A stretch of 64,000 nt of DNA from Malachius bipustulatus. Lineage: Eukaryota; Arthropoda; Insecta; Coleoptera; Melyridae. The stretch's first letter is position 1, and every line of letters starts with the position of its first letter. The notes beneath the pieces are model-generated. The model saw only the letters and a list, made by a program, of their open reading frames with translations. It made no database searches and was not told where the DNA came from. The translations under genes and the position numbers were made by a program. The stretch covers positions 29,235,867 to 29,299,866 of the forward strand of contig OU342630.1 of the NCBI GenBank assembly GCA_910589415.1, written 5' to 3'. Shown piece after piece: positions 46,191 to 55,481 of this stretch.

Positions 46191-46932
46191 GCTCTCTCAA
46201 AAAAACTGTCTCATCTTCTCTTTCTCATTTTCTTGCTGCTTCATTTTCCTTTACATAAACTTTTTTTTACTTTTTTTACAGATCAATTTCCAATATTAGC
46301 TCTTACAAATAATTATTTTTCTTTTTCTAACTTTCTTTCTGACAGATCCTTTCAAATTCCCTTCTAATAATTTTCTCCTCATTCTCGTTCCTATCCAAAC
46401 ATCCCCTCTTTTTTTTAATTTCTGTTTTGTTGATTTTTTAAACAATCACCAAATATTTTCATCTTGAAATTTCTAATTTTCAATTCTATATTATTATTAC
46501 ATATTCTTATTGTTACAAGTCATCAATTGTTTGTCATAATATTTAAATTTTATTCAGATCAGAGATTATCATTTTTCTATATCTGAACTGAATTTTCATA
46601 ACAGTACGTATCTTAATTTTACGGTTAATAACTATACCAAAGTCTGGTAATCTACATATATTATATCACTATACGTATACCTTCAGGCTGCTCATTTTAT
46701 CAGGAGACATTAAAATATTATAAAAAAACTATACGTATTGGATAAAAAAGATTGTTGATGCAAGTTGTTCGTCTGGAAGACGACATCCAATAATACCAAA
46801 CTCGTCGCCACTCTCTAGGGATGGGAGGGGAAAAACTTAAATAAGAACACATTTTCTTTTTGCAAATCCGGTTGAAAATATGTAGGAAATTGTTCCCCCC
46901 AATTATTTCCATTTAACAACATGACCATATTG

Positions 46933-47890
46933 TAGTCGATCTCAAAACTTGGATGACAGAACATGGTTTCGAGCTGTCGCCACAAAAAAGCGCGGTGATG
47001 ATTTGCACAAGATCCAGAAACTACCACCGCAGTGCACAAACAACAGTAACATTAAATGGCATGACTTTCCCAGTTGTAAGAAAACTCAAGTATCTTGGAC
47101 TAGTTATCGACAATAAGCTACTATGGTCAGAGCACATAAGTTATATTAAAAAGCGAACTGAGAGTGCCTGTAACATACTCAAAAGTACTACCAAACATTC
47201 CTGGGGAGCAGATGTTCACACTTCTCTGATGTTCTACAGAGCATATGTTAGATCCATAGTTGACTACGGTCAATTCCTCTACGGTACAGCATCTAAAACG
47301 AATCTACTGCACGTCGAACGCATTCAGTTCAAATGCCTTAGAATAGTCCTGGGGGCGATGAGGAGCACTCCGTGTCCCACTCTCCTGGCAGAGTCGGGCG
47401 AACTCCCGCTAATACATAGAAGACAATTATGCGCTAACAAATTTGTTGCAAAACTAATACAATTCAACATAAGTAATATAATAGCATTGATTTCAAAACT
47501 AACTACTCTAACTCTAGTTGATAAATATTGGTGTAGGAAAAGAGTTCCACTATTGTGTCAGGCATGCTCGATCTTACAGGATCTACGGGAGTTCCCTCAA
47601 CCTTTGTCAAAATTTCTGATATTCCGATATTTCAGCAACGACTGGAGTAATCTTTATTTTTTTTTCATTAAGCATAAAATTGTGCAACTTTTCTCTAATT
47701 TAACCGACTCTGTACATATATCCTATGGTTTAGGAGATCTCAATGGTGAGTCAGTTGAAAGTGATAATAATGAAATAAGATACTTTGTGATTGATAATAA
47801 TTTACCTTTAATTTCAAGCCTATTGTTCCACTCCTTCCAACTTTTACAAATTTTTTCATTAAAAGTACGTCATCTTATACCTAATTTTTG
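46933..47890 (+). mobile_element. I-type LINE fragment (reverse transcriptase thumb region), open frame
   Basis: The frame is open for 315 codons from Met at 46953, and coding similarity starts a little earlier (VDLKTWMTEHGFELSPQKSA). Recognisable parts: VRKLKYLGLVIDNKLLWSEH (the KYLG motif after the catalytic palm), KHSWGADVHTSLMFYRAYVR, IVDYGQFLYGTASKTNLLHV, FKCLRIVLGAMRSTPCPTLL and AESGELPLIHRRQLCANKFV. The YADD motif and everything upstream are absent, so it is 5' truncated. No stop interrupts it, so it is younger than the neighbouring LINE piece at 45.5 kb. It lies in the intron of the chitin-binding gene. It is not a host gene despite its clean frame. Confidence 0.83.
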
Positions 47891-49285
47891 GGGAACTTGA
47901 ATCTGAATTCTGTAACGCAGGAATTTTGAAACAACAAAACTGCCGCGCAGCGTTAAATAAATATTCCAAGTATTTTTTTTTTTAATTTCTACTTATACAA
48001 CCTCCTATTCAATCGCTAAAAAATTGTTGTCGAAAAATTGCAAAACCCGTATTTTAAAAGTGCACATTTTACCAAAATATTTTGCCTCTTTAGATAAAAT
48101 CGTCGCTAATTTTGCATAATATAATGACCAATGAAGTAATTTTTCACAAAAACGGTTTCAGTAAAATTCACCATACTGGGGTCCTCTTTGCGAGTTTATC
48201 AGCTTTTTCCACCTCTCATAGTGCACCAGTCGCTATATGATTCCACAAAAACCTCAAAATTTTGAACCTTAAACGACGAACCTGGCAGGGAAAAATAACT
48301 TTATTGTGCAATGGAATAGTGATGACGCCTTTCTTAGAGGTTGTTTCTTAAGTTCAGTCATAACGTATAAAACAATACAAATTTGACAAAAATACCAAAT
48401 TCAAAATTTCACACACTTTAATAAAAAACCATTTACTTTTTCGTATAGTATAGGTATGGATTTTTATAACGACGTAGATATGTCAAAAATACCTTCACTT
48501 AACCCAAAATCACTAGTAACAATTATTAGGAAAAACCTGAATCTTCTATAAAAATTTACAAATGAAAATAATGATGCGAAAAATGTATACTTGGATAGCT
48601 TTTTAAAAAAGAGTAGGTAGTGTTTTTATTTTATCATCCATCACTTGTACAACTCATTTTCGAAGTCAATATAGTAAAATACATATATTGAAAATCAAGG
48701 GCGGAACTAAGCGAATTTTAGCGAGTATGCGTAATATCGGCCCGAGCCTTAAGCGAGGGACGATGTCATAAATTAATGTGCTTCGGTACGGCCGAGATAT
48801 AGACGGTATTTTTTAGCGAGATCGCGTCATAACACTGAAAATAATAGTACCGTGGTATCATCTCGGCAGCTGCTCAACTGCGGAGCTCTCATCTCCCATT
48901 ATCAGTATAACTAATAGAAACAACTGAGAAAAGTTGTCGGCCCTTAGGCTAGAAAGTAGGCGTTAGCGAGCTGGAAATTTTTCTATACTTTGAAGCGAGC
49001 CCCTTAAATCTGGAATAGGTGTCATTCGGCCGGCTATTGCCTATCGAAAAGTAGACTTTCAGAGACGTCGCGTAAAAAAATTGTTTTTCTCATGAAATGT
49101 CGACTTTTTAACGAAAACATTTCTACAACCACTGAAACCGTCCAAAATTTGTCCAAGACTGCATTTTCCAAAAAAGGGCATACTTTAGTTCAATCTCTTT
49201 CTCTTCATGTTTATAGTAATTTTTTTTAAATAATTTACTCTAAAAACTAAAAAGGCTTACCTATAATAAGGCGTACTAATTATTT
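47891..49285. other. Intron interior, no feature
   Basis: Part of the chitin-binding gene intron; 48690-49060 is GC-richer and repeats GCGAG-type words (TTAGCGAGTATGCG, TTAAGCGAGGGACG, TTAGCGAGATCGCG, TTAGCGAGCTGG) without a clear period. Confidence 0.4.
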
Positions 49286-50145
49286 ATACAGCGTGTTCAG
49301 TTAAGGGTACGGAGCGGCCATATCTCGGTAACTATTGGTCCTAGAGCCTCAAATTAAAAATTTTCCAGACAGAAGTGACCATGAAAAATTCATAGAAAAT
49401 ATTTTCAAGATGGCCGCACTTTCGGAAATACCGGAAGTAGACACCTAGTTCGTTATTTTAACGGGAACACCCTGTAAAATATTATATTTTTTAAATGTCT
49501 GAAGAAATCTAATACAGGTGGTTTTCACCACTGGAATTTAGATTGAGCGGTTTATGAGTTATAAACAAGTGAAAATCGAAAATTTTCAACTTCAAAGCAG
49601 TCTAGAACTAGAACGGCTCAAGATATCTAAAAACGGTTTACATGTCCCTATCCTAACTTTTCACATTGTATCCTACTATGTGGTTTAAATTTTAATACAG
49701 GGTGATGAAAAATCGGATAATTTTCATCACCCTGTATTAAAATTTACTCCACATAGTGGGATGAAACATTAAAAGTTAGGATAGGGACATGTAAACCGTT
49801 CTTAGATATCTTGAGTCATTCTAGTTCTAGACTGCTTTGAAGTTGAAAATTTTCGATTTTCACTTGTTTATAACTCATAAACCGCTCAATCTAAATTCCA
49901 GTGGTGAAAACCACCTGTATTAGATTTCTTCAGACATTTAAAAAATATAATATTTTACAGGGTGTTCCCGTTAAAATAACGAACTAGGTGTCTACTTCCG
50001 GTATTTCCGAAAGTGCGGCCATCTTGAAAATATCTTCTATGAATTTATCATGGTCACTTATGTCTGGAAAATTTTTAATTTGAGGCTCTAGGACCAATAG
50101 TTACCGAGATATGGCCGCTCCGTACCCTTAACTGAACACGCTGTA
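49286..50145. mobile_element. Foldback element FB9, near-perfect concentric palindrome in the host-gene intron
   Basis: Ends TACAGCGTGTTCAGTTAAGG and CCTTAACTGAACACGCTGTA. Inward from them: GGCCATATCTCGGTAACTAT, then GGGAACACCCTGTAAAATAT (second set of ends), TACAGGTGGTTTTCACCACT (third), and TACAGGGTGATGAAAAATCG meeting CGATTTTTCATCACCCTGTA almost exactly at the centre (49698-49740). The arms differ at only a few positions over about 400 bp by eye, implying a recent origin or repair of one arm from the other. It lies in the intron of the chitin-binding gene. Confidence 0.93.
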
Positions 50146-50652
50146 GATAATTTAATTCTCTTTGGATTGATTTATTATCGGTTCATGCTCTTTTAAAACT
50201 CGAAGGGGTTTGTTTACCTATCAATAGAAATTACGTTAAAGGATGGGATTTGTTTTAAATGGCAACGTTATAGGTGATTTTGCAGTATTATTTGGAAAAA
50301 TTGTGAAAATGAATGTACTTTACTCTTTTCGAACTTACTGTATGATATTACGTCTAGTACCTACCTAGTGGATAAAAAATGTATGGAAAGATTTCATGTC
50401 AAAAAGATCGAAGATGTCTAAGAATTATTCATGGATTAGAAACTTTCGAGGGTAGTTATGACTACGTATAGACCTGTTACCTGTTCCGAAGAGCAATGAC
50501 AAAGCATGAGATGATAATATACCACTGGCGGTAACCAAAAACTGAACTTCATAAGCAATGAAATGTAGAAGCAGATTAATATATTGTGTTGTGTTAAAGT
50601 ACTTTATAGTTGATTAATTTCAGGTTTCAGAACTTAATTTTTAATTCCTTAC

Positions 50653-50728
50653 CTGCGCGACTGGTGTCAACAGTTTCGAGGGCGATGCCCATAGAAACTA
50701 GAAATGTTAACGTAACGAATTTTTGCAT
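50653..50728 (-). CDS. Exon 1 (signal peptide) of a secreted three-domain chitin-binding protein
   Basis: This coding exon supplies the first 25 residues, beginning MQKFVTLTFLVSMGIA, plus one base of residue 26. It reads as a classic secretion signal: a Lys near the start, a hydrophobic core, then polar residues. It ends at CGCGCAG followed by GTAAGG, a near-consensus splice donor (GT at 50652-50651). One leftover base plus the two bases that open the exon at 44744 makes a Gly codon and keeps the chitin-binding frame open, which is the main evidence for joining them. An in-frame ATG six codons upstream (50746-50744) could extend the start. I prefer the inner ATG because it places the Lys and hydrophobic core in normal signal-peptide position. 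A TATA box lies about 70 bp upstream. The join is inferred from phase and splice sites, not from transcript data. Confidence 0.75.
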
Positions 50729-50758
50729 TTTAGCATCATGCGTCATTAGCCGGTTACT

Positions 50759-50802
50759 CTGCACTGCACTAAAATTCCTCCGTGTCGCTTTTTCTTTTAT
50801 AT
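50759..50802 (-). promoter_or_regulatory. TATA box and initiator of the chitin-binding gene
   Basis: Read on the minus strand, ATATAAAAG (50802-50794) is followed about 30 bp downstream by TTTTAGTGCAGTGCAG (50774-50759), which resembles an arthropod initiator. The first in-frame ATG is at 50746 and the preferred one at 50728, giving a short 5' UTR. TATA-to-initiator spacing is normal for a strong, regulated insect promoter. This is inferred from sequence only. Confidence 0.6.
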
Positions 50803-51317
50803 GATCTAGAGATAAGGCAGTTTTTAGGAATCCTCTCATAGATAAGAGGAACCAAGTTGTACGTGATTTGATCAATTAAATATTTTTGTACAGAGTATAA
50901 TGTAAATTTTGTTGTCTACCTACATTCGATTACTTAAATTGATTAAGTAGGTACCTAACTGAATTCAAAAACAATTATTTTTTTGATTGCTTTTTTATTT
51001 TAATTAGTTATAAGCTGCTATTTATAAAGTCATTAAATCAGATGGCTAGATTGCAAAAACTGCAATTAGCTACTTTTGTTTTAGTGGTATTATTTTAATT
51101 TTTAAAAACATCTATCGTGTCTACAATCAGTAGATTTGTCATCAGCAATAATTATTATTAAGTACTTAGGTACCTAATTACTCGTTTTTACATTTCCTAA
51201 TTTCCCTAAATAGAAACAAAACAGGTATACAAATTAATATTAAGCAATTATAATTACCGTTGATTGATCAATGATGAAAAAAGTTAACAATATCAGCAAT
51301 GACGCTTTAGTGATGAT
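50803..51317. other. Upstream region of the chitin-binding gene
   Basis: AT-rich DNA 5' of the TATA box. Presumably holds enhancer sites, but none is identifiable. Confidence 0.35.
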
Positions 51318-51698
51318 TGGCACCCCTAAGTCCGAATTTTTATAAAATGCAATTCGTTTATCCACGATTTTTCTAAGTTTGTCCAAGGAAAATTTTCGTT
51401 TGTCCACATCCTTCAAGAAAAGTTACATTAAAATAAAAAAATTTGTCATCAGCGCCCCATGAACATATTTCATTAATTTTCAAACGGTTTTCGTTTGTCC
51501 ACGGTTTGTCCACGTTTATTCAACCAAAATTTTCGCTTGTCGAACATAAAAAAAAGTTACGGCAAATTAAATTTAAAAAAATAAACTTTTTTTTTGGAGG
51601 ATGAACAAACGAAAATTCGGTTGGGCAAATGTGACCAAATCACGGTCAAACCAATACCGTGTGCATTTTATAAAAAGACACACTTAGAAGGGTGCCAA
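51318..51698. mobile_element. Small TIR element with TTGGCACCC ends
   Basis: The left end TTGGCACCCCTAAGTCCGAA and TTTTATAAAATGCA are mirrored at the right by TGCATTTTATAAAAAGACAC, TTAGAAGGGTGCCAA. The inside repeats TTCGTTTGTCCAC-like strings three or four times (51350-51530) and has their complement near 51600. A third non-autonomous transposon type, 380 bp, no transposase. Confidence 0.75.
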
Positions 51699-52942
51699 AA
51701 CTTCATTGAGCTCAGCAATGATATGTACAAACAGAAGTGATTGAGAGTTTTCCTGTTCACGACGATATTATTCGATTGGAATATATTGGTATATCACAAC
51801 TTTTACTACCGAATATAAATTTTTCATTATTATCATCAAAAATTTTGAACTAAAACAAAGTTCATTTAATTTGTTAAAAAGTAAAAAAAGAATTCTTAAT
51901 AAGTGTATTTTTTACGAAGGCGTAGAAGCGCCACACGAGTTTTATTTTTAAAATTCCGAGTTTAAACTCGGAATTCCGACTTTAAACTCGGAATTCCGAG
52001 ATAAAGTGGTGCTGTTTTAATTGTCGGATGTATGTGGAAAGAGGTAAAGTCGAAAAAACAAGAGAAATGAATAAAGTGCACAAGTAATTCATGTAATGAA
52101 TTCAAAAATGGTAACGACATGAAATCTATACTACTAAAATTTATTATTATTTTTTTAATTATTCTTTCAAATTTTGAGGAGTGATTTTATGCACCTGCTT
52201 CAGCTGTTAACCTGCCGAAGCCACGATGATCCAAATTTCGTAGTCGCTGCATCGTTCCTACCTGTGTTGAAGACATCCGTAGGGAAATTTTCAGGTTTTA
52301 TAAAATAACCAAGGTTCTGGTAGTCGCGGGCTTTTGCTCTATTAGTATCCATGCTGTCAGCTACCTGATGATAGCACCGCATTTTTCTTACACTAATGTT
52401 AAGTTCGAAAAGCTTCTGCTTATCCTATCAATGTGACTTAAAAGTTTTTCCATCTTGCACATACATAAGTTCCAAAATATTCCAATTTGCACGAAAATTC
52501 AAGCGGAAGCCATAGTGAAATATAAAAAATCTAAGTATTTGGATTTCAGATTCTTTTAAAAATTCAGCTTTACTGGTTCTTCCTCTTCGTATCAGATGAT
52601 TAAATTTTATATATTTTATCCAGGTTATGCTTCATCATTTTATTGGTTAATACAGGGTCATTTTTTTACACCATGTAGAACTCATTAAGGCAAACAACCT
52701 TCTTAAATAACACTTTTCTCAATTAACTCAAAAAATAAAAGAGATATTAGCCTTTAATAGTAAAAAAAGATATCCCGCCCTGTGATATTGTATGTAGTCA
52801 TGTGACTTAAATATAATTATTAATTATTAGTATAAGCTTAATTAAATAATTTCAAACATAAACAATAATTAAAGAACCAAAAATTTTCCTAATATAGGTA
52901 AGTTAAATGAAAAAACAAATACGAAAATGAACCAAATTGCAC
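51699..52942. other. AT-rich spacer
   Basis: Apart from the small palindromic repeat at 51950, nothing is recognised. A 60-codon minus-strand frame at 52200-52382 is unsupported. Confidence 0.4.
51950..52003. repeat. Palindromic duplication of CCGAGTTTAAACTCGG
   Basis: AATTCCGAGTTTAAACTCGG is followed by AATTCCGACTTTAAACTCGG and AATTCCGAG, so a 16-bp perfect palindrome is repeated with one change. The next bases (GATAAAG) differ. No neighbouring gene. Confidence 0.7.
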
Positions 52943-54485
52943 TTAATGTATGTAGGTTTTCATGGCCCGATTCTTTAGCGATCGCAATTGATTCCGGGCT
53001 GTTGCGCCGTGGTCAATTGCAATGCTCATAGGTTGGAAAAGAAAATGCGTCGCACGCGATTCCTCCGTGACATTCGTAATTTTATGACCAACCGATGTCA
53101 GAAATCTCAAGGCTTCATTACCCCATACTCCTGAAGTTTCTTGTCCGACAGGAACAAAAATGGAACGATCTTCAAGATTTCTGTATTTGTTTATTTTTTT
53201 GATTCTGCAGTATTTGCCGCAGAACCGCAGGATTAGAAGAAGTGGAATGAAGGTAAGATGCTGCATAGGTGTCTGCACAGGTATAATCCCACAGCAAGCA
53301 TTTGCCTCTTTGCCATGGAGTCAATGTCATTCCATTGGGTTTTTTTCCTTCATCTCTAGAGCATCCCACAGGTTCTCTAATTATCGGAATTTGGGCAGAT
53401 CTTAGAGCTCGGGAGATAATCTCGTTCGCCTCGGCATGTCGCGAAAGACGATCAGCACTGAATAGACACGACAGACCATGCAATCCTTTCGAAGTTACTT
53501 CGTTTCCGCAGCGGCAATCATGGGGATAACAGAAATCACAGCCTAAGCGAAATGTGATGGAAATTCGAAAGCACTCATCTGAAAGGTGGGTTCCACGTTG
53601 AGGAGATGGAAGAGCATTTAGCCAGTTACCGGTATGTGGTTGGGAATTAGCAAAAGTCTATAGCTTTGTCTTGTTGAGAGGTTGTTTCATGGATCAAGGA
53701 ATCCAAACTTTTTTGAAAAGTAATTGTCTCTCATGAAGATTGCGACAACATATTTTCCGGAGTAATAATTAGATTGCGATCATGCCAAATACTCAAAGCT
53801 TCTAGGATCAATGAATCAGTTTGTATCATTCCAAAAGGAAGAAGAGATGTCACCAGTTCGAGACAGCTGTGGTAGGAAGCGAGAAAACATGGAATCGCTG
53901 AGTCCACAGCATGTCTGATTCCGATACCGCCCATCTTTATGGGGAGGGAAGATTGTATCCAAGCTTTGTGAGAAAGAGCGCAATTCAAGATGTTTTCAAG
54001 GGTTGATTTTAAAATAGTGTCGTAAACTTGCAGAGCTTGCAGTTTTCGCCACGAAGGAGAACAGCGTAGAAAATATATAAGACGCGATATTGAAAGGGAA
54101 ATTTATAATGGAAAATAAGCTGAATGAGAAAAAATCCAGTCCAATCTGTTAGTTCCAATCTGTCAAAATATAGTTAGAATAATCTCATCAGCAAGTGGGG
54201 CCCCAAGAAGTGTTGCGTTTTCCAAGCTCTTATAATATGTAATTACAGGTAGAAAAGATCTAAAGTCGTTCAAGATAGATAATCTTCATGATCACCAAGG
54301 AAAATAATTTCATATTTAAAAGGGTTTGGAAATAAACCTAATTTAGACGCAGCCTCAGAAATAGTTTTCAGGTCATTTAACACTGTATCAACATCACCAC
54401 CAGTAGTTCCGTCATCTAAGTACCAAATATTTAATTCCGATTTAAGCGATTTGACGATAGGGTTGATTGTAAGTGTGATTTATTG
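52943..54485 (-). mobile_element. Decayed YLDD-type reverse-transcriptase element, unclassified
   Basis: Pieces appear on the minus strand in a consistent order: LTINPIVKSLKSELNIWYLD followed by DGTTGGDVDTVLNDLKTISE (RT active site YLDD at 54422-54411), KLGLFPNPFKYEIIFLGDHE (about 54350-54275), HKAWIQSSLPIKMGGIGIRH (about 53965-53905), then LFSADRLSRHAEANEIISRA (53465-53405), DEGKKPNGMTLTPWQRGKCL and WDYTCADTYAASYL (53370-53250), and FVPVGQETSGVWGNEALRFL with HFLFQPMSIAIDHGATARNQ (53160-52990). YLDD followed by GTxGG, and the long C-terminal module with SLPIKMGGIGIR and PxGMTL-PW, do not match the LINEs in this window. Frames change at least three times and the region around 53990-54270 is poorly preserved. 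It is a pseudogene of a retroelement whose class I cannot name. Confidence 0.7.
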
Positions 54486-55452
54486 TAACAAAAGTTTAGA
54501 ATAAAATCATCTTATCAGACTCAAGTTTTGTTTTTCTATCAACCCTTCATTGAAAATTTGCCACGGGCATGATTTTAGATTGTTGAGAACTACCAAAGAT
54601 TATATCTCTTTTGTTTTTGATTTGATTGAGAAAAGTTATTTGAAAAAGTTTTTGCGTTAAATACTACAGGTATTAAAAAATGACTGAAATTTAAAGTCAC
54701 TGTGTATATTAACTATTAAATATAAATTACTCATTAAGTTCTTAGCCAGATTTAGCTTTATTTCCTTAAGCTCTTGAAGATGATCATAACCGATGTCCCT
54801 CATCTGTCCACACTGGAGGTCTGCAGCTGGCTTTGACGGTTGATGAAGGGCCTCGCTGACAACCCGAATAGCTATCCCAGGACTTGGATGTGACGGGAAG
54901 AGCTCTGGCGGGACTTGCAGGGTGGCGCCACCTTATTTTTATATCTCAAAGCGTTGAGTGATATTTATTTCATTTCTGGAATGAATATTCGTGAGAATCT
55001 TGGTATGTTTGTTCATATTCCTAATAAGAAGTAAACCTGTAGAGTGAGGTTCACTACTGGGTGTTCTGAAATAAGGTGAAATTAAGGATACATTTCTCTA
55101 GTAATTTGAAAGCTAGGATAGCTGTTTACTGTCACAAGTTATGGCTCAAAACTGCTTGTACATAGTAATTACGATAATAATAGTTCTTTCTTTTTTGTTT
55201 ACCTTGTTTTCTTTTTCAATAACTTATATATAATTTCAATAATTTTCAATAACTTTTTTAATGGCAAAATTTTGGAAAATATTATAGGTAACTGGAATAT
55301 TTTTTCGAAATTATTAATCTCAATCGCCGCAGTAAATTAACCATCAAATCTGATTCGTCAAATCCAAAGTTTAAAGTTTATAGTCGACCTGAAAATAATA
55401 GAAGCACTATTTAGGTAGATCCCACAAAAAAGTAAAATTTTTCCGAGAGAAT
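54486..55452. other. Spacer
   Basis: AT-rich except for 54790-54940, which is GC-richer and may be part of the YLDD element's upstream region; no motif read. Confidence 0.35.
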
Positions 55453-55481
55453 ATTAATAATAATAATAATAATAATAATCC
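55453..55481 (-). repeat. (TAA)n microsatellite, 3' tail of the LINE
   Basis: About nine trinucleotide units, AATAATAAT on the plus strand, at the 3' end of the minus-strand LINE. It is best read as the element's own tail rather than an independent microsatellite. Confidence 0.8.

Larger units (their letters stand above)
44745..50652 (-). other. Intron of the chitin-binding gene, filled with transposable elements
   Basis: A GT...AG intron of 5908 bases lies between the signal-peptide exon and the chitin-binding exon. It contains a small hairpin (45306-45428), a Jockey/CR1-like LINE piece (about 45450-46190), a second LINE piece (46933-47890) and a near-perfect 860-bp foldback (49286-50145). 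The remaining DNA is AT-rich and I see no further exon in it. The intron length is inferred from the proposed join. Confidence 0.65.
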
